Positions 1 through 8,949 of a stretch of DNA of 64,000 bases are shown piece after piece. The notes below the pieces were generated by a model. The model ran no database searches, was not told the DNA's origin, and was given only the letters and a program-made list of their open reading frames with translations. The stretch comes from Thalassobacillus devorans MSP14. GTDB taxonomy: Bacteria > Bacillota > Bacilli > Bacillales > Halobacillaceae. The stretch covers positions 338,229 through 402,228 of the forward strand of contig NZ_KI543238.1 of assembly GCF_000496835.1 (NCBI RefSeq). Direction: 5' to 3'. The translations under genes and the position numbers were made by a program. Every line of letters starts with the position of its first letter. Position 1 is the first letter of the stretch.

Positions 1-10
1 ATTTTTAATG

Positions 11-121
11 TTTACAAAAATCGTGCGATGCTATAGAATGAATGTTAGTAACAACTAACATATGTTAGACCGGTGAACTAGCCGGTTATATTTTTTTGAT
101 TATATGTAAGTTATCACTAAC
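11..121 (+). promoter_or_regulatory. Promoter and candidate TetR operators of the RND exporter operon
   Basis: A SigA-like promoter is visible: TTTACA at 11-16, a 17-base spacer and TAGAAT at 34-39. Just downstream lies an inverted repeat TGTTAGT-AACA-ACTAACA at 43-60, and a related GTTA-N4-TAAC palindrome at 110-121 close to the ribosome binding site. A further ACCGG-N8-CCGGT repeat spans 69-86. The operon ends in a TetR-family gene, so autoregulation through the GTTAGT-type palindromes is the simplest reading. That link is inference. Confidence 0.55.
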
Positions 122-141
122 ATTCAAAAGGGGCGAGAATC

Positions 142-1245
142 ATGAGGGTCTTGAAATTTTTTTCACAGTTAATCACACGTCATCCGATGCGGGTTATTTT
201 CGTTGCATTAGCAATTATAGTTTTATTGGCAGTCGGGGCTCAACGTGTAAATATGGCTACCGGAAATGAAACATTAGTACGTGCCGATACGAAAGTGTAT
301 GAGGACAATCAAAAGCTGGAAGAGGAGTTTGGTGGTGAATCGATAACCGTTGTGTATGAAGGAGATAACTTGCTTACTCCTGAAAACCTCCACCATATGA
401 AAGGCCTTGAAGACCAGCTCAAATATAATGATGCGATTTTCAGTATATTGAGTCCGGTCACGTTGGTCGAAGAGATATCCAGCAAGCAACAGGATAATTA
501 TAAGCAGGGTGTAGAGGAAATCATTGATGGGTTAGATGAAATGGGAGCCAATGGGTTGAACAATTTGGAACAAGGATTGAGCCAGCAAACCGGGCAATTG
601 GAAAATTCCCAAGCTGAACAGGAACAACAGAGGGAAGAGATGGCAAACCTTATTTCTATCAGTGAGAACATGAAAATGATGATCGATTATTCTGATACGA
701 TACAGGCAGGTCTGCCCGAAAAACAATCGACACTGGACCATATGATTTATAATGATGACGATCAGCTTAGAAGCTCTTTTGAAGAATTTGTCATTGATGA
801 AAAGTATATGCTGATGATTATCAAGTTCGAAGGAAATGTGGATGATGTCAAAAAAAGCGATACTATAGCAACAATCAATAATTATATAAAAGAAAATACG
901 AATGAGGATGCAGAAATAATGGTGTCTGGAAAGCCTGTTTTAGATAAATCCATTCGTACTTCCATGAAAGAAAGCATGCAGAAAATGCTGATGCTTTCTG
1001 TAGCATTCATGATCATTGTTCTTTCTGTTGTTTTTAAAGTAAGTTGGCGCTTACTACCTTTAGTGGTCATTCTAGTGGCTGTTATCGGAACTGTCGGTCT
1101 GATGGGCTGGCTCAATATTCCGATTACGATGGTGTCCATGGCTGTATTCCCTATTTTAATCGGATTGGGTATTGACTATGCTATCCAGTTCCACAGCCGT
1201 TACACCGAAGAATTAGGAGAAGGGGAGGATATTTATGAGGAATAA
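142..1245 (+). CDS. RND superfamily (MMPL/HAE3) exporter, N-terminal part
   Basis: Encodes 367 residues forming the first part of an RND-type membrane exporter. Residues about 15-35 are TM1, followed by a large extracytoplasmic loop (about 36-275) with a Gln/Glu-rich coiled stretch near 135-165. Three hydrophobic segments follow (about 280-355), ending in the family motif GIDYAIQFHSRY. The frame then stops after a short acidic tail. In the family the chain continues directly into TM5-TM6, which here lie in the next, overlapping frame. The start is ATG with an AGGGGCGAG ribosome binding site. The substrate cannot be told from sequence. The gene is either frameshifted or genuinely made as two coupled polypeptides. 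Confidence 0.8.
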   Translation: MRVLKFFSQLITRHPMRVIFVALAIIVLLAVGAQRVNMATGNETLVRADTKVYEDNQKLEEEFGGESITVVYEGDNLLTPENLHHMKGLEDQLKYNDAIFSILSPVTLVEEISSKQQDNYKQGVEEIIDGLDEMGANGLNNLEQGLSQQTGQLENSQAEQEQQREEMANLISISENMKMMIDYSDTIQAGLPEKQSTLDHMIYNDDDQLRSSFEEFVIDEKYMLMIIKFEGNVDDVKKSDTIATINNYIKENTNEDAEIMVSGKPVLDKSIRTSMKESMQKMLMLSVAFMIIVLSVVFKVSWRLLPLVVILVAVIGTVGLMGWLNIPITMVSMAVFPILIGLGIDYAIQFHSRYTEELGEGEDIYEE

Positions 1246-2635
1246 ATTTTTAACAAATACATCAGAAAGAAGTGTGCTGCACACCATTACAAAGATGGTT
1301 CCTGCAGTAATGACTGCTTTGATAGCGACAGCGTTAGGTTTCATATCACTTTATACTTCGCCGGTTCCTATGATTCAGGATTTCGGTAAAATGTTGACCA
1401 TTGGTATGATCGTCAGTTTCTTTATGGGAATACTTTTGCTGATTCCCATTTTATACACACGCGATCGTTTTTTTGTGAGCAGGAAAAAAAAGAAATCCAG
1501 GAGTAAAAAGGAAGGAAAGTTTGATGGGGTTCTTGATAAATTAACGAGAAAATTAATTAAATTAAGATGGCTCATCCTCATCCTGGCTATTGTAACAGCG
1601 GCATTAGGAATATGGGTGGATAAAGATGCGGGTGTCGAAACCGATGTTGAGAACTTTATGCCCCAGGATGACCCGGCGCTTGCGGATATTCATAAGCTGA
1701 GAGCCATCATTGGCACAACCGATCAAGTGTCCATCGTTTACCAGGGAGAGGATGTAATAAGCCCCGACACGATGGAATGGGTTGATGGTGTCAGTGCCTC
1801 GTTGGATGAGGAATTTTCAGAAGTTGTAGATACAAAATCAATCACTACTGCTGTCAAGCAGATGAATGAAGGGAAACTCCCGAAAAATGGAGACTGGGTA
1901 TCGCATTTGAAAGATATGCCAGAGGAGCAGGTCAAACTGCTGATCAATGAAGAGCATACTCAGGGTGTAATCAATATAGGAATCAAGCATATGGAATCCG
2001 AACCATTGCAGGAATTCTTAAATGACTTAAAAACTTATTTAGAGGAAAACGAAGCTGCTGATGTAGAAACTACGATTACGGGAAAATCCGTTCTTGATGT
2101 TGAGATGATTTCTGCCTTGACTTCAGGAAGATACCAAATGACCTTATTAGGAATGGGGCTTGTCTTCTTAGGACTCCTGCTGATCTATCGCCATCCGGTA
2201 AAAGCGTTCATCCCTTTGATTCCAATCATTCTGATTGTTGGATGGTCCGGGGCGGCGATGTACTTTTTGGAGATCGATTACACCCCGTTGACGGCAACTC
2301 TGGGTGCGTTGATCATTGGTATTGGAACAGAATTTACGGTCCTTATCATGGAACGTTATTATGAAGAACGAAAAAAGGGCAACAATAGCGAAGCGGCTAT
2401 CCGAATTTCCAACCGGAAAATCGGGAAGGCGATTTTCACTTCGGCCTTGACCACAATAGGCGGTTTCAGTGCCTTGCTTATATCCGACTTTGTGATTTTA
2501 AGTAATTTTGGTTTGATGACCTTGATCAATATCTCCCTGGCGCTGTTCAGTACTGTCGTTGTCATGCCTGCTATCTTGATTATTCTGGACCGTTTTGTGA
2601 AAATAAAGGAGAATAAGGAAGTACAAATGGGGTGA
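1235..2635 (+). CDS. RND superfamily (MMPL/HAE3) exporter, C-terminal part
   Basis: Encodes 466 residues, in the +1 frame relative to the preceding gene and overlapping it by 11 bases. It opens at the equivalent of TM5-TM6 (PAVMTALIATALGF), then TM7, a second extracytoplasmic loop (about residues 130-290) and a final block of hydrophobic segments with the repeated GIGTEFTVLIMERYYEE motif. Together the two frames total about 830 residues, the usual size of one HAE3 protein. An AGGGGAGG at 1221-1228 sits six bases before the ATG at 1235, so translational coupling is possible. The break falls in the TM4-TM5 loop and not between the two RND halves, which favours a frameshift over natural half-transporters. 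Confidence 0.75.
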   Translation: MRNKFLTNTSERSVLHTITKMVPAVMTALIATALGFISLYTSPVPMIQDFGKMLTIGMIVSFFMGILLLIPILYTRDRFFVSRKKKKSRSKKEGKFDGVLDKLTRKLIKLRWLILILAIVTAALGIWVDKDAGVETDVENFMPQDDPALADIHKLRAIIGTTDQVSIVYQGEDVISPDTMEWVDGVSASLDEEFSEVVDTKSITTAVKQMNEGKLPKNGDWVSHLKDMPEEQVKLLINEEHTQGVINIGIKHMESEPLQEFLNDLKTYLEENEAADVETTITGKSVLDVEMISALTSGRYQMTLLGMGLVFLGLLLIYRHPVKAFIPLIPIILIVGWSGAAMYFLEIDYTPLTATLGALIIGIGTEFTVLIMERYYEERKKGNNSEAAIRISNRKIGKAIFTSALTTIGGFSALLISDFVILSNFGLMTLINISLALFSTVVVMPAILIILDRFVKIKENKEVQMG

Positions 2636-3195
2636 AGGGTTTGAGAGATAAAACCGATCAAATAGTAAAAGCAGCAGTTGCTGTATTTGTCAAAAAAGGG
2701 CTGCAGGCAACCACACAGGAGATAGCTAAGGAAGCGGATGTAGCCGAAGTGACGTTGTACCGCAAATTTGCTACCAAGCAAAACCTATTTATTACTGTCA
2801 TTAAGCATGTACTTGAAAATCAGTTCAATTCCCATGTCATGAAGCTTGCTGACGAAGGGGATACCGAATATTTCTTTCAATCAATCATTGAAAATCGACT
2901 GGAGGTACTTTCGAAAAACACCCCATTGGTAAAAATGTTGATTTCAGAAAGTCTAATGGGAAATCTTACGGAAGAGATCGACCTTCCGAATATTATATTT
3001 ACGAGTTTGAAACATGGCCTGGACCATCACTTTGACGGAGAATATGTTGATACAGAACTATGCGCGCGGCAGTTAGGTGGAATATTCCTGAGTCACATTG
3101 TGCTCCCGAATGAACAGCCTTTCCATACGCTCGATAGAATGGAGAAGGATAAGCTTGTTGAAAAGTACGTTCAATCATTGATGGCCTTACTATGA
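2632..3195 (+). CDS. TetR/AcrR family transcriptional regulator
   Basis: Encodes 187 residues. The N-terminal helix-turn-helix lies at about residues 10-55 (TTQEIAKEADVAEVTLYRKF), followed by an all-helical ligand-binding domain with no recognisable specificity motif. The GTG start overlaps the stop of the exporter gene (GTGA), so it is translated with it. A TTG at 2641 is an alternative start. By analogy with TetR-exporter pairs it probably represses its own operon through the palindromes at 43-60 and 110-121. A terminator follows at once. Confidence 0.88.
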   Translation: MKGLRDKTDQIVKAAVAVFVKKGLQATTQEIAKEADVAEVTLYRKFATKQNLFITVIKHVLENQFNSHVMKLADEGDTEYFFQSIIENRLEVLSKNTPLVKMLISESLMGNLTEEIDLPNIIFTSLKHGLDHHFDGEYVDTELCARQLGGIFLSHIVLPNEQPFHTLDRMEKDKLVEKYVQSLMALL

Positions 3196-3198
3196 AAT

Positions 3199-3232
3199 AA
3201 AAAGTCAGTATGCTTAGACATACTGACTTTTT
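3199..3232. terminator. Bidirectional rho-independent terminator
   Basis: A perfect stem GTCAGTATG / CATACTGAC with a six-base loop is flanked by five A and five T, so it can end both the TetR operon (plus) and the convergent RsbR-like gene (minus). Confidence 0.9.
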
Positions 3233-3281
3233 CAGGTATTGGAATGGATGAACCTGCCTGGCAGGTGATTTTGCCGTACCT

Positions 3282-4112
3282 TTATTTTTGCCCCATCGCA
3301 TTTGCTAATGATGACTTGATGGAAACATCATCGAATGCAATACCAAGCTGTATAGCTGTCTGAGCGATTTCCGGGCGCATACCGGAAATCGTCGGTTTGA
3401 TACCTAGCAGCTGCAGGGACTGGATCAAGTTTGAAATTTGATGGGCGACAAGTGTATCAATCGTCGCTACGCCAGACAAGTCAATATATAACTGACCGAT
3501 TCCTAACCTCGAACATTGGTGGAGCGTGTTTTCAAGAATTACTCCGGCCCGTTCACTATCAATTTCACCGATAAGCGGAAGCAATGCCCGTTTCTCATCG
3601 AGAGCGATGACAGGGGCGCTCAACTGCTGGATAATATCTTCTTTTGCTTTTAAAAGTTCTTTGGAGTTTTTATTTGAACCTTCCACAAATTGAAGGATAG
3701 CGTTATCGAAACCACGGATAATTAATTCGTTCCAATTATCAATTTCCTGTTGAGTGATATGTCCATCATATTCCTCGATGAATTTTTTCATATAAGCAAT
3801 GTACTGCATCCGTACCCTCATGAATTCACGTATGACATAGTGGCTTGGTGTGGTTATGTGGTTTTCATCGCTTGATATGTCAGATGCCCACTCTTGAAAG
3901 GTTTCTTTCCACTGTTCTTCATCAAGGATGAAAATCTGGGTGAAGAACGGGTGGAACTGAAAATTTTGCTCTTTCAATTTTTCGGCGACTTCAGGTGTTC
4001 TTACAGCATAAATAGATGCTGGATCGTTTTCTTCTAATGTTTCGTACCATTCATCAGTCATTTGCTGTGCATGGTCAAGAAAATAGTCGCGTAATGCTTC
4101 ATTTTTTGTCAA
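3282..4112 (-). CDS. RsbR-family stressosome protein (N-terminal sensor plus STAS domain)
   Basis: Encodes 276 residues. The N-terminal half (about 1-140) is an all-helical, globin-like RsbR sensor region without a recognisable cofactor motif. The C-terminal half (about 155-270) is a STAS domain with the GEIDSERA and GVATIDTLVA motifs, where RsbR proteins carry the two residues phosphorylated by RsbT. Ser stands at the first of these sites (IDS) and Thr at the second (IDT). Such proteins build the stressosome with RsbS and RsbT and feed SigB activation. The TTG start at 4112 is chosen because GGGGGAG lies six bases upstream. No rsbS/rsbT/sigB neighbours are present, so this is a stand-alone paralogue like those of B. 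subtilis. Confidence 0.87.
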   Translation of the reverse strand: MTKNEALRDYFLDHAQQMTDEWYETLEENDPASIYAVRTPEVAEKLKEQNFQFHPFFTQIFILDEEQWKETFQEWASDISSDENHITTPSHYVIREFMRVRMQYIAYMKKFIEEYDGHITQQEIDNWNELIIRGFDNAILQFVEGSNKNSKELLKAKEDIIQQLSAPVIALDEKRALLPLIGEIDSERAGVILENTLHQCSRLGIGQLYIDLSGVATIDTLVAHQISNLIQSLQLLGIKPTISGMRPEIAQTAIQLGIAFDDVSIKSSLANAMGQK

Positions 4113-4191
4113 TTTACACTCCCCCAAAAATCAATAATCTCCTTCTAGTTAATACCCGTTAGAGGAAAGCTTCACACTTGAATTTATCTCC

Positions 4192-5424
4192 TCAAGCCTG
4201 CTTTTCAAATAAGCCAGCTATTTCCACGATGACCTGAGTCGCTTTTTCCATATTTTCTACAGAAATGTATTCGTATTTCCCATGGAAATTTTCCCCGCCA
4301 GTAAAAATATTAGGTGTCGGAAGTCCCATATAGGAGAGCTGGGAGCCGTCGGTACCTCCCCGGATCGGTTTGACAAGCGGTTCTATTTCAAGATTTTTCA
4401 TCGCTTGATAAGCAGTATCTACAATTTCTTTTACAGGTTTTATTTTTTCGCCCATATTATAATATTGGTCTTCCATCTCCAAAATAATTCGTTCTTTTCC
4501 ATATTTATCCTTCATCTTTGCTGCAATACCCCGCAGTTTCTCTTTCTTGGCAACGAATTCTTCTTTATCAAAATCCCGGATAATATAAATCAGTTCTGTT
4601 TCTTCGACATTACCGTTCATAGAAATAAGGTGGTAGAATCCTTCATATTCTTCGGTAAACTCTGGGGCTTGCTCTGTTGGTAGGTGGTCATTGAACTCCA
4701 TTGCCATTTTAGCGGAATTGACCATTTTTCCCTTTGCTGTACCAGGGTGTACGCTATTTCCTTTAAAAGTTAGACGGGCTCCTGCCGCGTTGAAGCTTTC
4801 ATATTGAAGTTCACCGAGGGGCCCTCCATCTACTGTATAAGCGAAATCGGCATTAAACCGCCCCACATCAAACTTGTGGGGGCCACGGCCAATTTCTTCA
4901 TCAGGTGTAAAAGCGACCCGGATATCACCGTGTTTGATTTCAGGGTGATTAAGCAGATATTCCATTGCTGTCATGATTTCGGTCACGCCCGCTTTATTAT
5001 CAGCCCCAAGCAGTGTAGTACCGTCCGTGGTTATAAGCGTATGACCTGTATATCCAGTTAGTTCCGGAAATTCCTCCGGTGATAAAACGGTGTTATGTGC
5101 AGCATTCAAGGTTACTTCTTTGCCATCATAATTTTCTATAACCTGAGGGTTGACGTTTTTCCCTGTGAAATCAGTAGCTGTATCGATATGGGCAAGGAAT
5201 CCAATAGCAGGGACCTGTTTATCGGTGTTCGAAGGCAGCGAGGCCATCACATAACCGTGTTCATCAATGGATACTTCGTGCATGCCGATTTCCTTCAAAT
5301 CATCGACTAGCATGTTAGCGAGGCTAAGCTGCCCGGGAGTAGACGGGCACTCAGGGTTATTTTCATCTGATTGCGTATCTATTTTGACGTATCTCGTGAA
5401 TCGATCGATTAGTATATCTTTCAT
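4192..5424 (-). CDS. pepT: Peptidase T (tripeptide aminopeptidase)
   Basis: Encodes 410 residues, the usual PepT length. It is a cytoplasmic M20B zinc peptidase that removes the N-terminal residue of tripeptides. Visible motifs are [11 protein letters not shown] with a zinc-ligand His, [21 protein letters not shown] with the catalytic Glu, and [18 protein letters not shown] near the C-terminus. The start at 5424 (MKDILIDRF) is preceded by GGAGG with eight bases spacing; upstream in-frame codons lack a ribosome binding site. It is probably monocistronic. A composite repeat begins about 100 bases upstream. Confidence 0.95.
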   Translation of the reverse strand: MKDILIDRFTRYVKIDTQSDENNPECPSTPGQLSLANMLVDDLKEIGMHEVSIDEHGYVMASLPSNTDKQVPAIGFLAHIDTATDFTGKNVNPQVIENYDGKEVTLNAAHNTVLSPEEFPELTGYTGHTLITTDGTTLLGADNKAGVTEIMTAMEYLLNHPEIKHGDIRVAFTPDEEIGRGPHKFDVGRFNADFAYTVDGGPLGELQYESFNAAGARLTFKGNSVHPGTAKGKMVNSAKMAMEFNDHLPTEQAPEFTEEYEGFYHLISMNGNVEETELIYIIRDFDKEEFVAKKEKLRGIAAKMKDKYGKERIILEMEDQYYNMGEKIKPVKEIVDTAYQAMKNLEIEPLVKPIRGGTDGSQLSYMGLPTPNIFTGGENFHGKYEYISVENMEKATQVIVEIAGLFEKQA

Positions 5425-5586
5425 TATGTAAGCCTCCATTGCTTTTTCATTCATTATATAGCATGAAAGTCATAGATATCCAGACAGAGCTTAAGACTGC
5501 CGAGAGTTCACCTTTTCAGTTAAAGCTCCCAATAGCTGAAGACTCAGTTTCAAGATACATTGTTTCCGTTACGATAGTAACGGTTT

Positions 5587-5703
5587 GGAGGGCCGGGAAA
5601 TCACTCGCTTTCCATGGGCACGGTGAGCTTCCTCAGGCTCTGCCTTGCGGGATCTCACCATGTCCTATCCTCCCATTGGAGTCTCGCAATTTCCCGGCCC
5701 TCC
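5587..5703. repeat. Palindromic unit type A
   Basis: This 117-base element has terminal inverted repeats of 15 bases (GGAGGGCCGGGAAAT / ATTTCCCGGCCCTCC). The inside can fold further around GAGATCCCGCAAGGC-type sequence. Its inverted partner is at 46188-46306. Similar small intergenic palindromes are common in Bacillaceae; no function is evident. Confidence 0.8.
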
Positions 5704-5844
5704 TTACGTCTATAAGAGAAACGAAAACATTGGCAGGCAGAGTCATCCAAACATACTAATAGGTACAAAGAGGCCTTGTTTGGCGGTGAATTTGGAAGAC
5801 ATCTTCATGTATGGCAGGGGTTCGTTTCTCCCATCCTTCGGATG

Positions 5845-6090
5845 GGGTGGTAGGGAAACTGCGAGACTCCCGCGGGAGAAGGAGCTAGGCAAGATCCCAC
5901 AGGGCGATAGCCCGAGGAAGCTTGCCAGGTCCCCCGCAGGAAAGAAATGAATGCATAATCGCCTTGGGAGACACGACACGCATAAGCAGAACAGCAAAAG
6001 GGAAGGGTTCTTTCTTCCCGTTGATGGACTGCTTATGTCGCGAGTGTCTAGGCGATGAAGCTGGAAAGCGAGTAGTTTCCAAACCACCCC
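5845..6090. repeat. Palindromic unit type B with nested insertion
   Basis: Outer terminal inverted repeats are GGGGTGGTAGGGAAACT and AGTTTCCAAACCACCCC. The core (GAGACTCCCGCGGGAG, GATCCCACAGGGC, GAGGAAGCTTGCC) matches the units at 45911-46032 and 59590-59838. Relative to the 45.9 kb copy, 124 extra bases lie between two GGAAAG direct repeats. Confidence 0.8.
5945..6068. mobile_element. Nested 124-base MITE-like insertion
   Basis: Flanked by the direct repeat GGAAAG (5939-5944 and 6063-6068), of which the empty copy at 45.9 kb has only one. The insert has imperfect long inverted repeats: ATCGCCT..GACAC..GCATAAGCAG on one side and CTGCTTATG..GTGTC.AGGCGAT on the other, with GGGAAG/CTTCCC near the centre. 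A nearly identical 125-base insert sits at the same site of the 59.6 kb copy. Too short to code for a transposase, it would have to be mobilised in trans. Confidence 0.6.
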
Positions 6091-6208
6091 TGACGCTTTT
6101 ATGATAAAGAACCCCTTATCTTGAAACCAAGTCTTCCATAATCCGGCCATATTGTTGAATAAACCTTTTGAGAAAAAAGGTGGCTTCAATTCTGGAGATA
6201 AAATGAAA

Positions 6209-6236
6209 AAAGCTCCCAAGCTAGGTTGGGAGCTTT
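6209..6236 (-). terminator. Terminator of the ect operon
   Basis: The inverted repeat AAAGCTCCCAA / TTGGGAGCTTT, followed on the minus strand by a T run, lies 14 bases after the ectC stop. Confidence 0.88.
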
Positions 6237-6249
6237 GATTTTCGAGCCA

Positions 6250-6636
6250 TTAATCTTCTACTAGTGGGTAAACACCATTTTCGTCATGTGTTTCTTGTCC
6301 TGTGATCGGAGGGTTGAAGACGCATACCATGCGCATATCGGTTTTGGCACGAAGGTAATGTTCGTCATTTTGGTCCAACACATAGATGGTATCCTTCTCG
6401 ATTGGCCAAACCTTTCCGTCTTTTATTGTTTCTACTTCGCCTTCGCCTTCAATGCAGTAGACAGATTCTAAATGGTTCTGGTACCAGATGTGTGTTTCTG
6501 TACCAGCTTTGATGATTGTATCATGGACGGAATAACCCATGTTGTCTTTTTTCAATACCAAGCGTCTGCTTTCCCAAGTATCTGCTTTTACGTGATTTTC
6601 TGAATCGATTACGTCTTGTAGTTTGACTGTTTTCAT
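6250..6636 (-). CDS. ectC: L-ectoine synthase
   Basis: Encodes 128 residues, the usual EctC size. The cytoplasmic cupin-fold enzyme cyclises N-gamma-acetyl-L-2,4-diaminobutyrate to ectoine, the last biosynthetic step. Family stretches include [21 protein letters not shown] (cupin core), [14 protein letters not shown] and [20 protein letters not shown]. The start follows AGGAGG. It is the third gene of the minus-strand order ectA-ectB-ectC, 28 bases after ectB. I see no ectD hydroxylase in the window, so the product here is ectoine and not hydroxyectoine. Confidence 0.97.
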   Translation of the reverse strand: MKTVKLQDVIDSENHVKADTWESRRLVLKKDNMGYSVHDTIIKAGTETHIWYQNHLESVYCIEGEGEVETIKDGKVWPIEKDTIYVLDQNDEHYLRAKTDMRMVCVFNPPITGQETHDENGVYPLVED

Positions 6637-6664
6637 GTCTAATTCCTCCTGGCTTGTTGAAAGT

Positions 6665-7942
6665 TTAGTTAGTTACTGGTTCACTTACTAGTGCTTTTAC
6701 ACTTTCTTCTATGATGTCAAAGCCTTTTTGAAGACCTTCATCATCAATGTTCAATGGTGGGAACAATTTGAATACTTCGCTTTTCGGTCCGGAAGTTTCC
6801 ATAATCAGACCGCGGTTGAAAGCTTCAGCTGCGACTTCATCGGCAAGACCTTCTTTTGCGCATTCGATACCGACCATCAGTCCACGACCGCAGAAAGTAC
6901 CTTGCAGCTCTGGATATTTTTCCGTTAGTCCAACAAGGAAATCTTTGACTTTCTCCGATTTTTGCTGGATACCTTTCTCGAATTGCTCATCTTTCCAATA
7001 ATCCAGCGCGGCAGAAGCTGTGATGAATGCATGGTTGAAGCCGCGGAATGTTCCGTTGTGTTCACCTGGAGCCCAGATATCAAGGTCAGGACGGAACAAT
7101 GTGATAGCAAATGGAAGCCCGTAGCCGCTCAAAGATTTGGACAGGCATACGATGTCAGGTTTGATACCTGCTGGCTCGAAACTGAAGAAAGTTCCTGTAC
7201 GACCGATACCTGCCTGCACATCATCGATGATCAACAGGATGTCCCATTTCTTACAGATTTCATCAACTTTTTTCAGCCATTCCATACGGGCAGCATTGAT
7301 GCCGCCTTCGCCCTGGACAGTTTCAAGAATCATTGCAGCTGGTAAATCAACACCACTTCCGTTATCTTCCAGGAAGCGCTCTAAATAGTCAAGCGTATCC
7401 ATGCTTTCGTCAACAAAGTTGTCGTATGGCATAGTAACCGTGTTATTCAATGGAATTCCGGCACCTTTACGCTTCATGGCATTGCCAGTAACGGATAGAG
7501 AACCAATTGTCATACCATGGAAACCGTTCGTGAAGCTGATGACATCTGTACGTCCAGTCACTTTACGAGCCAGTTTCAGCGCACTTTCTACCGTATTAGT
7601 CCCAGTTGGCCCAGGGAACATGATTTTGTAATCGAGGTCGCGTGGTTTCAAAATGACCTCATTGAACTTTTTCAGGAAGTTCGCTTTTTCAGTTGTAGCC
7701 ATATCCAACGTATGGGTAGGACCGTCGCTCTTGATGTAATCCACCAGCTTATCCTGCATATGGTCATCATTGTGTCCGTAGTTTAGTGCACCGGCTCCGG
7801 AGAAGAAATCAATATATTCTTTTCCGTCTTCGTCCCACATCTTGTAACCCTTCGCTTTAGAAAAAACAGTAGGGAAGCCGCGGCAATAGCTGCGTACCTC
7901 AGATTCGTATTTTTCAAAGATATTCATATCAGTTTTAGTCAT
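6665..7942 (-). CDS. ectB: L-2,4-diaminobutyrate:2-oxoglutarate transaminase
   Basis: Encodes 425 residues, a class-III PLP aminotransferase that makes L-2,4-diaminobutyrate from aspartate-4-semialdehyde with glutamate, the first step of ectoine synthesis. Visible are the opening [22 protein letters not shown] typical of Ect[18 protein letters not shown], the cofactor-binding [17 protein letters not shown] and the PLP-lysine motif [10 protein letters not shown]. The start has an AAGGAGG ribosome binding site. It sits 52 bases after ectA and is presumably co-transcribed from the promoter upstream of ectA. Confidence 0.97.
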   Translation of the reverse strand: MTKTDMNIFEKYESEVRSYCRGFPTVFSKAKGYKMWDEDGKEYIDFFSGAGALNYGHNDDHMQDKLVDYIKSDGPTHTLDMATTEKANFLKKFNEVILKPRDLDYKIMFPGPTGTNTVESALKLARKVTGRTDVISFTNGFHGMTIGSLSVTGNAMKRKGAGIPLNNTVTMPYDNFVDESMDTLDYLERFLEDNGSGVDLPAAMILETVQGEGGINAARMEWLKKVDEICKKWDILLIIDDVQAGIGRTGTFFSFEPAGIKPDIVCLSKSLSGYGLPFAITLFRPDLDIWAPGEHNGTFRGFNHAFITASAALDYWKDEQFEKGIQQKSEKVKDFLVGLTEKYPELQGTFCGRGLMVGIECAKEGLADEVAAEAFNRGLIMETSGPKSEVFKLFPPLNIDDEGLQKGFDIIEESVKALVSEPVTN

Positions 7943-7994
7943 TGTTTTCCTCCTTGTTTTAGCATCAGTCTACTTGGTGATTATTTATGAAAAA

Positions 7995-8504
7995 TTACTT
8001 TTTAAATGGGCCAATTCGGAAATTCAGTTCTTCTTCGTGACCGTCACCCGGGAACATTTCTTCGGTAAAACGCTCTGTCACTTTGCATTCGGTGTCGTGA
8101 TCACGTGCTAGTCTTCGGAATAATGATTGAGATGCTTCATTTGATGGGGTGACTGTCGCTTCTAGGTAGCGTACTTCCCGGCATGCTTCCCGTGCTACGA
8201 GTTCATTGAGAAGTTTGGAAGCGACTCCTTTGCCACGCTGGGAGGAATCGACGCCAATCTGCCAGACAAACACCACATCAGGATGTTCAGGGGGGATAAA
8301 CGCGGTAACAAATCCAACTAATTTTTCGTTTTCCTTGGCTATTACACAAGTATCAGAAAAAAACTCACTCATCATGAGATATTTATACGCTGAATTTTGA
8401 TCAAGACTGGAATTATCTACTAATTCCCACATTGCTTTTCCATCATCTAGAGTTGGTTCGCTGAATGAAAGGGTAACTGTTCGTTCTTTGGTCGTTTGAG
8501 TGAT
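7995..8504 (-). CDS. ectA: L-2,4-diaminobutyrate N-gamma-acetyltransferase with ATC at the start position
   Basis: A GNAT-fold enzyme that acetylates diaminobutyrate. The core shows VWQIGVDSSQRGKGVASKLL (acetyl-CoA binding), EATVTPSNEASQSLFRRLAR and the terminal FRIGPFKK. The first in-frame ATG (8432) would give 145 residues and no good ribosome binding site. The frame stays open upstream to 8504 and adds 24 residues (TQTTKERTVTLSFSEPTLDD...) that resemble the usual EctA N-terminus. At 8504-8502 the codon is ATC, eight bases after AAAGGAG, exactly where a start is expected. I therefore annotate 169 residues with a non-canonical start. A sequencing error (ATG to ATC) or a damaged start is the alternative. 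Confidence 0.85.
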   Translation of the reverse strand: MTQTTKERTVTLSFSEPTLDDGKAMWELVDNSSLDQNSAYKYLMMSEFFSDTCVIAKENEKLVGFVTAFIPPEHPDVVFVWQIGVDSSQRGKGVASKLLNELVAREACREVRYLEATVTPSNEASQSLFRRLARDHDTECKVTERFTEEMFPGDGHEEELNFRIGPFKK

Positions 8505-8554
8505 GGTGGATTCTCCTTTCCATTTTTTATAATGGTGACCTTACATACTTGATA

Positions 8555-8583
8555 ATATTAAATCGAGCATATTTTTTTATCAA
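8555..8583 (-). promoter_or_regulatory. Candidate SigA promoter of ectABC
   Basis: On the minus strand TTGATA (8583-8578), a 17-base spacer and TAATAT (8560-8555) give a near-consensus promoter about 50 bases before the ectA start. The rest of the 8584-8949 gap is AT-rich. I see no gene, clear operator or SigB-type site in it, only the upstream region of the MATE gene. Confidence 0.6.
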
Positions 8584-8949
8584 ACTAGCTTAATCATGCT
8601 GAATGATGTTTATTGTCGCTGAGTTATACTGAGCGTCACTTAAGCGTTAATTCTTTGAAAAATGCTTTAGTATTCTATAATTTTCTAAAAGTTTTAAAAA
8701 AAGCGAAAGTTGAACCCTTGATATGATAAGGTTTTCAAAGGTGGGAGAAAACTACTTTTTATTTTGATGTTTTTCTGGTCATCAAGCTCCTTCTCTGTAT
8801 GAAAAACCTTTGATCATGCTGGTTATTAAGGCATTTCACCTAATGATGCATACAGACACACCAATGTTAAACCTTTCATACAACTGAAAAACTACAAACA
8901 GCAAATATTCAGAAACGATGATAAAGTAATAGTTGAAAGGAAGTTAGTT

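Larger units (their letters stand above)
5521..6162. repeat. Composite palindromic repeat module, inverted copy at 45839-46369
   Basis: This 640-base non-coding module fills most of the pepT-ectC gap. It contains two palindromic units (5587-5703 and 5845-6090) between conserved arms: CTCCCAATAGCTGAAGACTC on the left and a stretch ending ATTGTTGAATAA on the right. The whole arrangement recurs in reverse complement at 45839-46369, lacking only the nested insertion at 5945-6068. Part of it recurs at 59524-59838. Open frames here are by-products of the palindromes and have no ribosome binding sites. Confidence 0.85.

Noticed and set aside
1235-1260. Programmed ribosomal frameshift site joining the two RND frames
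   Set aside because: No recognisable slippery heptamer with the required +1 geometry or downstream stem is visible. A mutation or coupled re-initiation explains the data more simply.
5439-6219. Several overlapping open frames of 60-160 codons on both strands in the pepT-ectC gap
   Set aside because: They run through the palindromic repeats, recur in mirror image at 45.8-46.2 kb, and have no ribosome binding sites or family resemblance.
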